Positions 16,012 to 23,750 of a DNA stretch of 64,000 nucleotides are shown in pieces. The stretch is from Nocardioides terrigena (GTDB lineage: Bacteria; Actinomycetota; Actinomycetes; Propionibacteriales; Nocardioidaceae). Both the position numbers and the translations under genes were made by a program. Where the stretch lies: contig NZ_PZYY01000001.1 in the NCBI RefSeq assembly GCF_003047265.1, forward strand, positions 186,001 through 250,000, written 5' to 3'. The notes beneath the pieces were generated by a model. It was given only the letters and a program-made list of their open reading frames with translations, was not told the origin of the DNA and did no database searches. The number at the start of each line of letters is the position of its first letter. Within the stretch, counting starts at the first letter, position 1.

Positions 16012-17046
16012 TCAGCCCAGCGTCGAGCGCCGGGCGACCAGCTCGGGCTCGAAGACGACCTGCTCGTGCACGTGGGCCGGGTCGTCGGCCTCGGCGAGCA
16101 GCAGGCGGGCGGCGGTGCTGCCGAGCTCGGCGCGCGGCTGGCGCACCGAGGTGAGCGGGACGGCCGCGGCGGCGGCGAAGTCGATGTCGTCGAAGCCCAC
16201 GATCGCCAGGTCGTCCGGGACCCGGACCCCTGCGGAGGTGGCCTGCTGGAGCAGCCCGAGGGCGACCAGGTCGTTGGCGCAGAAGACGGCGGTGGGGCGA
16301 CGCCGAGCCGGGAGCCCGGCGAGCCGCTCGCCGGCGGCGCGGCCCTCGGCGACCGAGAGCGCGGTGGTGGGCACGACGACGAGGTCGGCCTCGGGCAGCC
16401 CGGCCTCGCGCCACGCCTGGCGGGCGCCCTCGAGGCGCTCGCGCACCTGGCCGAGCGAGTCGGGGCCGCCGACGAAGGCGATGCGACGGTGCCCCCGGTC
16501 CACGAGGTGGTCGACCGCGAGTCGACCGCCGAGCACGTCGTCCACCGACACCGTGCAGAAGGCGGCCCCGGGACGGGTCCGGTCGACGATCACCAGGGGG
16601 GTGCCGCGCCCGGCCAGGTCGGCCAGGGTGGGGGAGTCCGGGTCGACCGGCGTGACCAGGATGCCCTGCACCCGCTGCTCCTGCAGGTGCCCGAGGTGCG
16701 CGGCCTCGCGGCTGGCGCGGTTGTCGCTGTTGCAGAGGAAGAGCGAGAGGTCGCGGTCCTCGGCGACGTGTTCCATCCCCTGGGCGACGTCGGTGAAGAA
16801 CGGGTTGGTCGCGTCGAGCATCACGTAGCCGATGGTCCGGCTGCGCCCGGCCCGGAGCTGGCGGGCCGACTCGTTGCGGACGAAGCCGAGGTCGGCCATG
16901 GCCTTCTCCACCCGGGTGCGGGTGTCGGCGCTGACCCGCTCGGGTCGGTTGAGCACGTTGGAGACGGTGCCCAGGGAGACCCCGGCGCGGAGGGCGACGT
17001 CCTTGACGGATGCGCTGCGCCCCGAGCCGTCGCGTGGGTGCGGCAC
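16012..17046 (-). CDS. LacI-family repressor, probably of the rhamnose operon
   Basis: The protein has 344 residues. The N-terminal helix-turn-helix ASVKDVALRAGVSLGTVSNV is followed by the hinge region LNRPERVSADTRTRVEKAM and a periplasmic-binding-protein-like sugar domain (TIGYVMLDATNPFF through FDDIDFAAAAAVPLTSVRQP). The GTG at 17046 is chosen because AAGGAGG lies 8 nt upstream and the HTH follows closely; longer in-frame extensions lack conservation. The gene is divergent from the rhamnose ABC transporter operon. An ATTGAAA-CC-TTTCAAT palindrome lies in the intergenic region, so it probably represses that operon, with rhamnose or a derivative as inducer. Confidence 0.88.
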   Translation of the reverse strand: MPHPRDGSGRSASVKDVALRAGVSLGTVSNVLNRPERVSADTRTRVEKAMADLGFVRNESARQLRAGRSRTIGYVMLDATNPFFTDVAQGMEHVAEDRDLSLFLCNSDNRASREAAHLGHLQEQRVQGILVTPVDPDSPTLADLAGRGTPLVIVDRTRPGAAFCTVSVDDVLGGRLAVDHLVDRGHRRIAFVGGPDSLGQVRERLEGARQAWREAGLPEADLVVVPTTALSVAEGRAAGERLAGLPARRRPTAVFCANDLVALGLLQQATSAGVRVPDDLAIVGFDDIDFAAAAAVPLTSVRQPRAELGSTAARLLLAEADDPAHVHEQVVFEPELVARRSTLG

Positions 17047-17068
17047 GACGGCGCCTCCTTCCGAGAAG

Positions 17069-17084
17069 TTGAAACGATCGAACG
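17069..17084. promoter_or_regulatory. Degenerate second LacI operator in the lacI leader
   Basis: GTTGAAACGATCGAAC shares the TTGAAAC half-site of the main operator at 17192 but has a poor second half. It lies 23 bp upstream of the lacI start codon, so weak autoregulation is possible. Confidence 0.35.
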
Positions 17085-17149
17085 CTGATGCGGTGCGGTC
17101 CACCGTCAGCGGTGAGCCGCACTCTAGCCGGAAATGATCCAGAAGGGCC

Positions 17150-17207
17150 TTGACGGCTGTGACTGCCATCACTTAACGTCTCAGCCATCGAATTGAAACC
17201 TTTCAAT
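17150..17207 (+). promoter_or_regulatory. Rhamnose operon promoter and LacI operator
   Basis: TTGACG (17150-17155), an 18-nt spacer and TAACGT (17174-17179) form the best sigma-70-like promoter in the window. A perfect palindrome ATTGAAA-CC-TTTCAAT (17192-17207) follows about 6-8 nt after the expected transcription start, a classic repression position. The ribosome-binding site GAGGAGG lies directly after it. Confidence 0.72.
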
Positions 17208-17225
17208 CGATGACGAGGAGGACCC

Positions 17226-18737
17226 GTGACCGGCAGCAGCACCCCCGTGCTCGAGCTCCGCGACGTCTCGAAGTCGTTCGGCCCGGTCGTCGCCCTGCGC
17301 GCCGGCAGCCTGCGGGTCGAGGCCGGCTCGATCCACGCCCTGGTGGGGGAGAACGGCGCTGGCAAGTCGACGCTGGTCAAGGTCGTCGCCGGCGTGCACC
17401 GCCGCGACGGCGGTGACTTCCTGCTCGGTGGCGACAGCGTCGACTTCGGCTCGACCTCCGACTCCAAGGACGCGGGCGTCGCCGTGATCTACCAGGAGCC
17501 GACGCTCTTCCCCGACCTCTCGGTCATGGAGAACATCTTCATGGGGCGCCAGATCGTCGGCCGCGGCCGCCGCATCGACCGGGCGGCGATGTACGCCGAG
17601 GCGGAGGGCCTCTTCGGCCGTCTGGGCGTCGACCTCGACCCGCGCCGGCCGGCCCGCGGCCTCTCCATCGCCGACCAGCAGATCATCGAGATCGCCAAGG
17701 CGATCTCCCTCGATGCACGCCTCCTCATCATGGACGAGCCGACCGCCGCCCTCAGCGGGGTCGAGGTCGAGCGCCTCTTCGCGGTGGCCCGCAGCCTGCG
17801 CGACGAGGGCCGTGCCCTCGTCTTCATCTCGCACCGCTTCGACGAGGTCTTCGACCTGTGCGACACGATCACCGTGATGCGCGACGGCTCGTACGTCGCC
17901 ACGCACCGCACCGAGGACACGTCCTCCCCGGCCATCGTCGCGGAGATGGTGGGCCGCGAGGTCGCCGACCTGTTCCCCAAGACACCAGCCGAGATCGGTG
18001 AACCGGTCCTCGAGGTCGAGGGCCTCCAGTCGCGCGGCGTCTTCCACGACGTCTCGTTCACCGTGCGCCGCGGGGAGATCGTCGGCCTGGCCGGGCTCGT
18101 CGGCGCCGGCCGCAGCGAGATCGCCCGAGCCGTCTTCGGCGTGGACGGCTACGACGCCGGTCGCGTCCGGCTCAACGGCCGCGAGATCCGCCGACGCAGC
18201 CCCCGCGCCGCCATCGACGCGGGCATGGCCTTCGTGCCGGAGGACCGCCGGGCGCAGGGCCTCGTCACCGAGGCGTCCGTGGCCCGCAACGTGGCCTCGG
18301 TGATCCGGGGCGGGCTCGCCCGCGCCGGGCTCCTCACCACCGGAGCCGAGAACCGGGCCGCGGGTCCGTGGGCCGGCCGTCTCGAGGTCAAGACCAACGC
18401 CCTGGACATGAGCGCGCGCACCATGAGCGGCGGCAACCAGCAGAAGGTCGTCATCGCCAAGTGGCTGGCCACCGAGCCCGACCTGCTGATCATCGACGAG
18501 CCCACGCGCGGCATCGACGTCGGTACCAAGTCCGAGGTGCACCGCCTGCTGTCCGAGCTCGCGGGACAGGGCATGGCGATCCTGATGATCTCCAGCGAGC
18601 TGCCCGAGGTGCTCGGCATGGCCGACCGCGTCCTGGTCGTCTGCGAGGGCCGGATCACCGCCGACCTGCCGCGTGCGGACGCCACCCCCGAGGCCGTGAT
18701 GCACGCGGCCACCCGCCAGCTGGAGGTTGCCGGATGA
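17226..18737 (+). CDS. Sugar ABC transporter ATPase (two ABC domains), rhamnose importer
   Basis: The protein has 503 residues, the usual length of fused carbohydrate (CUT2) ATPases. The first cassette has Walker A GENGAGKST (about 41-49), a Q-loop YQEPTLFPDL and Walker B LLIMDEPTAAL. The second cassette has a degenerate Walker A (LVGAGRSEI), an intact signature MSGGNQQKV and Walker B LLIIDEPTRGID. That asymmetry is normal in RbsA/MglA-type proteins. The GTG at 17226 follows GAGGAGG. It powers the two permeases encoded next. Rhamnose specificity is inferred from the catabolic genes in the same operon. Confidence 0.92.
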   Translation: MTGSSTPVLELRDVSKSFGPVVALRAGSLRVEAGSIHALVGENGAGKSTLVKVVAGVHRRDGGDFLLGGDSVDFGSTSDSKDAGVAVIYQEPTLFPDLSVMENIFMGRQIVGRGRRIDRAAMYAEAEGLFGRLGVDLDPRRPARGLSIADQQIIEIAKAISLDARLLIMDEPTAALSGVEVERLFAVARSLRDEGRALVFISHRFDEVFDLCDTITVMRDGSYVATHRTEDTSSPAIVAEMVGREVADLFPKTPAEIGEPVLEVEGLQSRGVFHDVSFTVRRGEIVGLAGLVGAGRSEIARAVFGVDGYDAGRVRLNGREIRRRSPRAAIDAGMAFVPEDRRAQGLVTEASVARNVASVIRGGLARAGLLTTGAENRAAGPWAGRLEVKTNALDMSARTMSGGNQQKVVIAKWLATEPDLLIIDEPTRGIDVGTKSEVHRLLSELAGQGMAILMISSELPEVLGMADRVLVVCEGRITADLPRADATPEAVMHAATRQLEVAG

Positions 18738-19819
18738 CACCCCACGCCGGGATCAGGCACCCGGACGGCACCGAGGCCTCCACGAGCGAGGTGCTCCTGG
18801 TCGAGCCGAGCACGCTGTCGCCCGCGCGACGCATGGCCACCACGGTCCTGCGGTCCCGCGAGCTGTCGATCTTCCTGGTGCTCGTCGCCGTCACGGTCGT
18901 CGCCACCCTCAAGAACGAGAGCTTCCTCTTCAGCGCCGACGGCTGGCGCAACTTCTGGGTCAACCCGTCGCTCCTGCTGCTGCTCGCGGTCGGTCAGGCG
19001 GTGGTGGTGATCACCCGCAACGTCGACCTGTCGGTCGGATCGGTGATGGCGCTGACGGCGTACCTCACCGGGCGGCTCTTCATCGACCAGCCCGGCCTGC
19101 CCATCGTGGCGGTCTTCGCCATCTGCATCCTCGCCGGCGCCGTGCTCGGCCTGGTCAACGGCATGCTGGTCGCCTACTTCAACGTGCCCTCGCTGGTGAT
19201 CACGCTGGGCACCCTCTACATCTACCGCGGCATCGTCCTCTCGTGGGCCGGGAGCGACCGGATCAACGCCGGCGACCTGCCGAGCGACTTCCTCGCCCTG
19301 GGCAACAAGGCGATCCTGACCATCCCGGTGCTGACGATCATCGCCATGGCGGTGCTGGCCGCGGTCGGCTACTACCTCTACACCGCACGCGGCGGTCGCG
19401 AGTTCTACGCCATCGGCTCGGACCCCGACGCGGCGGTGCTCTACGGGCTGAACGTACGCCGCCGGGTGCTCGCGGCCTTCGTGCTGAGCGGAGCACTGGC
19501 CGGCCTGGTCGGCGTCCTCTACACCGCTCGGTACGGCACGGTCAGCTCCGGCGTGGGCTCGGGCATCGAGCTGCAGGCGGTGGCGGCCGTGGTGGTCGGC
19601 GGCGTGGCCATCTTCGGTGGCAGCGGCACGGTGTGGGGAGCGGCCATCGGCGCCTTCCTCCTGGTGACCATCAACCGCGCCCTGCCCAGCCTGGGCATCG
19701 AGGACTTCTGGCAGCGCGCCGTGGTCGGCGTACTGATCCTCGGCGCCATCGTGCTCGACCGCCTCCTGGCCAACCGCCAGGCGCGCAAGCTCGCCGAAGC
19801 AAGGGAGATGACGACATGA
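18734..19819 (+). CDS. CUT2-type sugar ABC permease 1 (rhamnose)
   Basis: The protein has 361 residues with about ten hydrophobic segments and the BPD_transp_2 signature region (VVITRNVDLSVGSVMAL, GTLYIYRGIVLSW, VVVGGVAIFGGSGTVWGA). An unusually long hydrophilic N-terminus of about 35 residues precedes the first helix. The ATG overlaps the ATPase stop as ATGA. It pairs with the following permease to form the membrane channel of a ribose/rhamnose-type importer. Confidence 0.9.
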   Translation: MTPHAGIRHPDGTEASTSEVLLVEPSTLSPARRMATTVLRSRELSIFLVLVAVTVVATLKNESFLFSADGWRNFWVNPSLLLLLAVGQAVVVITRNVDLSVGSVMALTAYLTGRLFIDQPGLPIVAVFAICILAGAVLGLVNGMLVAYFNVPSLVITLGTLYIYRGIVLSWAGSDRINAGDLPSDFLALGNKAILTIPVLTIIAMAVLAAVGYYLYTARGGREFYAIGSDPDAAVLYGLNVRRRVLAAFVLSGALAGLVGVLYTARYGTVSSGVGSGIELQAVAAVVVGGVAIFGGSGTVWGAAIGAFLLVTINRALPSLGIEDFWQRAVVGVLILGAIVLDRLLANRQARKLAEAREMTT

Positions 19820-20868
19820 CGTCGCCGCGTACCTACTCCGACTTCTCCCAGCCGTTGTGGAGGCGGGTGCTGCTGACCCGCGAGATGGCGGTGATCGTCC
19901 TGACGGTCGCGGTGGTGCTCTACTCGCTGGCCAACGTGCCCAACTTCGACGGTCCGCTGACGGTCAAGTTCCTGCTGCAGGACATCGCCCCGATCCTGCT
20001 CATCGCCCTGCCGATGACCCTCATCATCATCACCGGCGAGATCGACCTGTCGGTGGCCAGCATCGTGGGCCTGAGCAGCGTGATGCTCGGGGTGCTCCAC
20101 GACAACGGCCTCTCGGTCCCGGTCGCCGCCCTGCTGGCGCTGCTCCTCGGTGCGGCCTGCGGAGCGCTCAACGGCTTCCTGATCGCCTACGTCGGCCTGC
20201 CGTCACTGGCCGTCACCATCGGCACCCTCGCCCTGTTCCGGGGGATCGCGGTGGGCCTGCTCGGGACGAAGGCGGTCACCGAGTTCACCGAGCGCTGGAC
20301 CGACCTGGCGACCGACACGCTCGGGTCCAGCAACATCCCCGTCGTGATGGTCCCGTTCGTCGTCCTCGCGATCGGGTTCTCCCTGCTGCTGCACTTCTCG
20401 ACCTTCGGCCGCGGCGTCTACGACATCGGGCTCAACGACGAGGCGGCCCACTTCACCGGCGTCAACGTGGCGCGCACCAAGTGGATCCTGTTCGTGCTCT
20501 CCGGCGTGGTGTCGGCCTTCGCCGGCGTCTACTACACGCTCCGCTTCGGCAGTGCCCGCGGCGACAACGCCACCGGCATGGAGCTCCAGGTGATCGCGGC
20601 GGTCCTGCTGGGCGGGGTCTCGATCTTCGGCGGACGCGGCCGCCTCCACGGCGTGATCGCCGGCGTCGTGCTCATCGGCGTGATCGCCAGCGCGCTCCGC
20701 CTCGAGGGCGTGACCGTCAACGTCACCAACATCATCATCGGGCTGCTCCTCATCGCCTCGGTGATCTCCACCCCCCTGTTGTCGTGGGTCGCCACCCGGC
20801 TCCCACGCAAGGCTCCTCCGTCCGAGGAGCCGACCACTCCGAAGCAGGCCACACCGGCCGGCGTCTGA
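19816..20868 (+). CDS. CUT2-type sugar ABC permease 2 (rhamnose)
   Basis: The protein has 350 residues and the same BPD_transp_2 fold as its neighbour: TLIIITGEIDLSVASIVGLS, IGTLALFRGIAVGLL and VLLGGVSIFGGRGRLHG. Two different permeases are typical of rhamnose (RhaP/RhaQ) importers. The ATG overlaps the previous stop by 4 bp. The C-terminal tail is hydrophilic and Pro/Glu/Thr-rich (about the last 22 residues), cytoplasmic and probably dispensable. Confidence 0.9.
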   Translation: MTSPRTYSDFSQPLWRRVLLTREMAVIVLTVAVVLYSLANVPNFDGPLTVKFLLQDIAPILLIALPMTLIIITGEIDLSVASIVGLSSVMLGVLHDNGLSVPVAALLALLLGAACGALNGFLIAYVGLPSLAVTIGTLALFRGIAVGLLGTKAVTEFTERWTDLATDTLGSSNIPVVMVPFVVLAIGFSLLLHFSTFGRGVYDIGLNDEAAHFTGVNVARTKWILFVLSGVVSAFAGVYYTLRFGSARGDNATGMELQVIAAVLLGGVSIFGGRGRLHGVIAGVVLIGVIASALRLEGVTVNVTNIIIGLLLIASVISTPLLSWVATRLPRKAPPSEEPTTPKQATPAGV

Positions 20869-20891
20869 AACCAAGAGAAAGGTTGGATGGA

Positions 20892-21935
20892 ATGAACCTC
20901 CATTCGAACCGGGCGACCGCGCTGGCAGCGTTGGTGCTCAGCTTGTCCCTCCTGACCGCGTGCGGCTCCGAGGACTCCGGGAGCGACTCCGGCGGCGAGT
21001 CCGACGGTGGCGGAGACGTGTCGCTGACCATGCTCCCCAAGAACCTCGGCAACCCCTACTTCGACACCAGCACCACGGGCGCCGAGGCGGCGGCCGAGGA
21101 GGTCGGCGCGACCATCGAGCAGGTCGGCCCCGAGACCGGCGACGACCCCGCCGGACAGGTGCCCTTCATCAACACCGTCGCCCAGCAGGGTGAGGACGGG
21201 CTCATCGTGTCGGCCAACGACCCGGAGGCGATCTGTGACGCCATCGGGGAGGCCCGCGACGCCGGCGTCAAGGTCGTCACCTTCGACTCCGACACCAACC
21301 CCGAGTGCCGCGACCTCTTCATCAACCAGGCCACCTCGGAGGGCATCGCCGCCAAGCAGCTGGAGCTGATCTCGGAGCAGATCGGCGGCGCCGGTGAGAT
21401 CGCCATCCTCTCGGCGGCGGCCAACGCCACCAACCAGAACGCCTGGATCGAGATGATGGAGGCCGAGCTCGAGTCCAACCCGGACTACGCCGACATCGAG
21501 CTGGTCGACACCGTCTACGGCGACGACCAGGACCAGAAGTCCTTCGACCAGACCGAGGCCCTCCTCCAGAACCACCCGGACCTCAAGGGCATCATCTCGC
21601 CCACCACGGTCGGGATCGCTGCCGCGGCGCGCTACCTCTCCGAGTCGGAGGCCAAGGGCAAGGTCATGCTGACCGGGCTCGGCACCCCCAACCAGATGCG
21701 GCCGTTCGTCGAGGACGGCACCGTCGAGGCCTTCGCCCTGTGGAACCCGGCCGACCTGGGCTCCCTCGCGGTCTACGCCACGGCGGCGCTGGTCAACGGT
21801 GACATCACCGGCGAGGAGGGCGACACCTTCGAGGCCGGTGAGCTCGGCGAGTTCGAGGTCGGCCCCGACGGCGTCGTCCTGCTGGGCGAGCCGTTCACGT
21901 TCAACGCCGACAACATCGCCGACTTCGACTTCTGA
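20892..21935 (+). CDS. rhaS: Rhamnose ABC transporter substrate-binding lipoprotein
   Basis: The protein has 347 residues. The signal peptide ends in the lipobox LTAC (about residue 25), followed by a Ser/Gly/Asp-rich linker and a Peripla_BP_4 sugar-binding domain (LPKNLGNPYFDTSTTGAEAA near the start of the mature domain; LIVSANDPEAICDAIGEA; VVTFDSDTNPECRDLFINQ). GNPYFDT resembles rhamnose/autoinducer-2 binding proteins. The gene has the usual last position in the transporter set, and a hairpin and repeat element follow it. Confidence 0.9.
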   Translation: MNLHSNRATALAALVLSLSLLTACGSEDSGSDSGGESDGGGDVSLTMLPKNLGNPYFDTSTTGAEAAAEEVGATIEQVGPETGDDPAGQVPFINTVAQQGEDGLIVSANDPEAICDAIGEARDAGVKVVTFDSDTNPECRDLFINQATSEGIAAKQLELISEQIGGAGEIAILSAAANATNQNAWIEMMEAELESNPDYADIELVDTVYGDDQDQKSFDQTEALLQNHPDLKGIISPTTVGIAAAARYLSESEAKGKVMLTGLGTPNQMRPFVEDGTVEAFALWNPADLGSLAVYATAALVNGDITGEEGDTFEAGELGEFEVGPDGVVLLGEPFTFNADNIADFDF

Positions 21936-21940
21936 TCGTC

Positions 21941-21965
21941 CCAGCCCGAGCGAAGCGAGGGCTGG
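21941..21965. terminator. Hairpin after rhaS
   Basis: Arms CCAGCCC (21941-21947) and GGGCTGG (21959-21965) enclose an 11-nt loop, 6 bp after the rhaS stop. It could attenuate transcription into the catabolic genes so that transporter mRNA exceeds enzyme mRNA. Confidence 0.5.
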
Positions 21966-21977
21966 AGAAGACGATCA

Positions 21978-22078
21978 GGTTGAGGAGGGTCCCGCAGACC
22001 CGAACGTGTGAGGGGCTGCGGAACCCGTCTCGAAACCTCAGCCACGTTTCGAGACGGGCCCTGGGGCCCTCCTCAACC
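21978..22078. repeat. Nested inverted-repeat element (dispersed repeat family, copy 1)
   Basis: Outer arms 21978-21993 and 22063-22078 match at 15 of 16 positions (GGTTGAGGAGGGTCCC). Inner arms 22024-22036 and 22046-22058 are a perfect 13-bp inverted repeat (CCCGTCTCGAAAC). The words GAGCGAAGCGAG (just upstream), GGTTGAGG and TCGAGAC recur at 25843-25904, so this is probably a mobile or REP-like intergenic repeat. Confidence 0.7.
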
Positions 22079-22126
22079 GGCGACCACCACCACCACCTGC
22101 GATCGACGAGGAGGCGTGAGCCTGCC

Positions 22127-22531
22127 ATGAAGCGCTACTGCTTCCAGCTCCAGGTCAGGCCCGACCGCATCGACGAGTACGTCGAGGCCCACGCAGCCGT
22201 GTGGCCCGACATGCTCGCGGCCCTCGCGGACACCGGCTGGCACAACTACTCGCTCTTCCTCCGGCGTGACGGCCTGCTCATCGGCTACGTCGAGAGCGAC
22301 GACCTGGCCGCGGCCCAGAGCGCGATGGCGGCCACCGAGGTCAACGCCCGGTGGCAGGCCGCGATGGGCGGGTTCTTCGAGGACCTGGACGTCCCTCCCG
22401 ACGAGGGGTTCCTGCTCCTGGAGGAGGTCTTCCACCTCGAGGACCAGCTCCCCGCTACCCACCCCGCGAGCACCCGCTCGACTCCCAGCCCGACCTCCAG
22501 CTCGACCTCCAGGACGAAGGATCCGTCATGA
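22127..22531 (+). CDS. rhaM: L-rhamnose mutarotase
   Basis: The protein has 134 residues; the family usually has about 104. The first 105 residues carry the dimeric alpha/beta-barrel pattern of RhaM: MKRYCFQLQVRPDRIDEYV, HAAVWPDMLAAL with the conserved His, and WHNYSLFLRRDGLLIGYVE. It interconverts alpha- and beta-L-rhamnose for the isomerase. GAGGAGGCG precedes the ATG at 22127. The last 25 residues are a Ser/Thr/Pro-rich tail that exists only because the frame stays open to the ATGA overlap with the isomerase gene. Confidence 0.9.
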   Translation: MKRYCFQLQVRPDRIDEYVEAHAAVWPDMLAALADTGWHNYSLFLRRDGLLIGYVESDDLAAAQSAMAATEVNARWQAAMGGFFEDLDVPPDEGFLLLEEVFHLEDQLPATHPASTRSTPSPTSSSTSRTKDPS

Positions 22532-23691
22532 CCGTGTTCGCCGACATCGCCACCGCCCTCGAGGGGCTGGCCATCGAGGTCCCGTCGTGGGCCTACGGCA
22601 ACTCCGGCACCCGCTTCAAGGTGTTCGGCAGCCCCGGGACCCCCCGCACGGTGCAGGAGAAGATCGCCGACGCCGCGACCGTGCACCGCTTCACCGGGCT
22701 CGCTCCCACGGTGGCGCTGCACATCCCGTGGGACCACGTTGACGACTACGCCGCACTGGGGGCCTACGCCAAGGAGCACGGCGTCGCGCTGGGGACGATC
22801 AACTCCAACACCTTCCAGGACGACGACTACAAGCTCGGCAGCCTCACCAACGCCGACCCCGCGGTCCGTCGCAAGGCGGTCGAGCACAACCTCGCCTGCA
22901 TCGAGGTGATGAACCGGACCGGCTCCCGCGACCTCAAGATCTGGCTCGCCGACGGCACCAACTACCCCGGCCAGGGCGACATCCGCGCCCGGCAGGACTG
23001 GCTGGCCGAGGGCCTCGCGGAGATCTACGCCCAGCTGTCCGAGGACCAGCGACTGGTCCTGGAGTACAAGTTCTTCGAGCCGGCGTTCTACCACACCGAC
23101 GTCCCGGACTGGGGTACGTCGTACGCCCACTGCACCGCCCTCGGCGAGCGGGCCCTGGTGTGCCTGGACACCGGTCACCACGCGCCCGGCACCAACATCG
23201 AGTTCATCGTGGCGCAGCTGCTGCGCCTGGGCCGGTTGGGCTCGTTCGACTTCAACAGCCGCTTCTACGCCGACGACGACCTCATCGTCGGTGCCGCCGA
23301 CCCGTTCCAGCTGTTCCGGATCATGGTCGAGGTCATCCGGGGCGGCGGCTTCGGACCCGACAGCGACGTCGCGCTGATGCTCGACCAGTGCCACAACATC
23401 GAGGACAAGGTGCCCGGCCAGATCAGGTCGGTGCTCAACGTCCAGGAGATGACCGCCCGTGCGCTGCTCCTGGACGCCGAGGCGCTGGCCGCGGCCCGGG
23501 CCGCGGGTGACGTGCTCGCCGCCAACGCGGTCTTCATGGACGCCTTCTACACCGACGTGCGCGCCGACCTCGCCGGCTGGCGCGAGGAGCGCGGGCTGCC
23601 GGGCGACCCGATGCGCGCCTACCTCGACTCCGGCTACCAGCAGCAGATCGCGGCCGACCGGGTCGGCGGCGCCCAGGCCGGCTGGAACTGA
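22528..23691 (+). CDS. rhaI: L-rhamnose isomerase
   Basis: The protein has 387 residues and a TIM-barrel sugar-isomerase pattern: ALHIPWDHVDDY, LKIWLADGTNYPGQGD, LVLEYKFFEPAFYHTDVPDW with a metal-binding Glu, VCLDTGHHAPG with Asp/His ligands, and FDFNSRFYADDDL. It converts L-rhamnose to L-rhamnulose. It belongs to the Pseudomonas/Bacillus-type RhaI group rather than the E. coli RhaA group, judged from length and motif order. Its ATG overlaps the rhaM stop. The next gene follows after 59 bp. Confidence 0.92.
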   Translation: MTVFADIATALEGLAIEVPSWAYGNSGTRFKVFGSPGTPRTVQEKIADAATVHRFTGLAPTVALHIPWDHVDDYAALGAYAKEHGVALGTINSNTFQDDDYKLGSLTNADPAVRRKAVEHNLACIEVMNRTGSRDLKIWLADGTNYPGQGDIRARQDWLAEGLAEIYAQLSEDQRLVLEYKFFEPAFYHTDVPDWGTSYAHCTALGERALVCLDTGHHAPGTNIEFIVAQLLRLGRLGSFDFNSRFYADDDLIVGAADPFQLFRIMVEVIRGGGFGPDSDVALMLDQCHNIEDKVPGQIRSVLNVQEMTARALLLDAEALAAARAAGDVLAANAVFMDAFYTDVRADLAGWREERGLPGDPMRAYLDSGYQQQIAADRVGGAQAGWN

Positions 23692-23750
23692 CCGCCCGCA
23701 CGCCTCGACCGACCGACGCCCCCCGACGTACGACACCGAAGGACACCACC

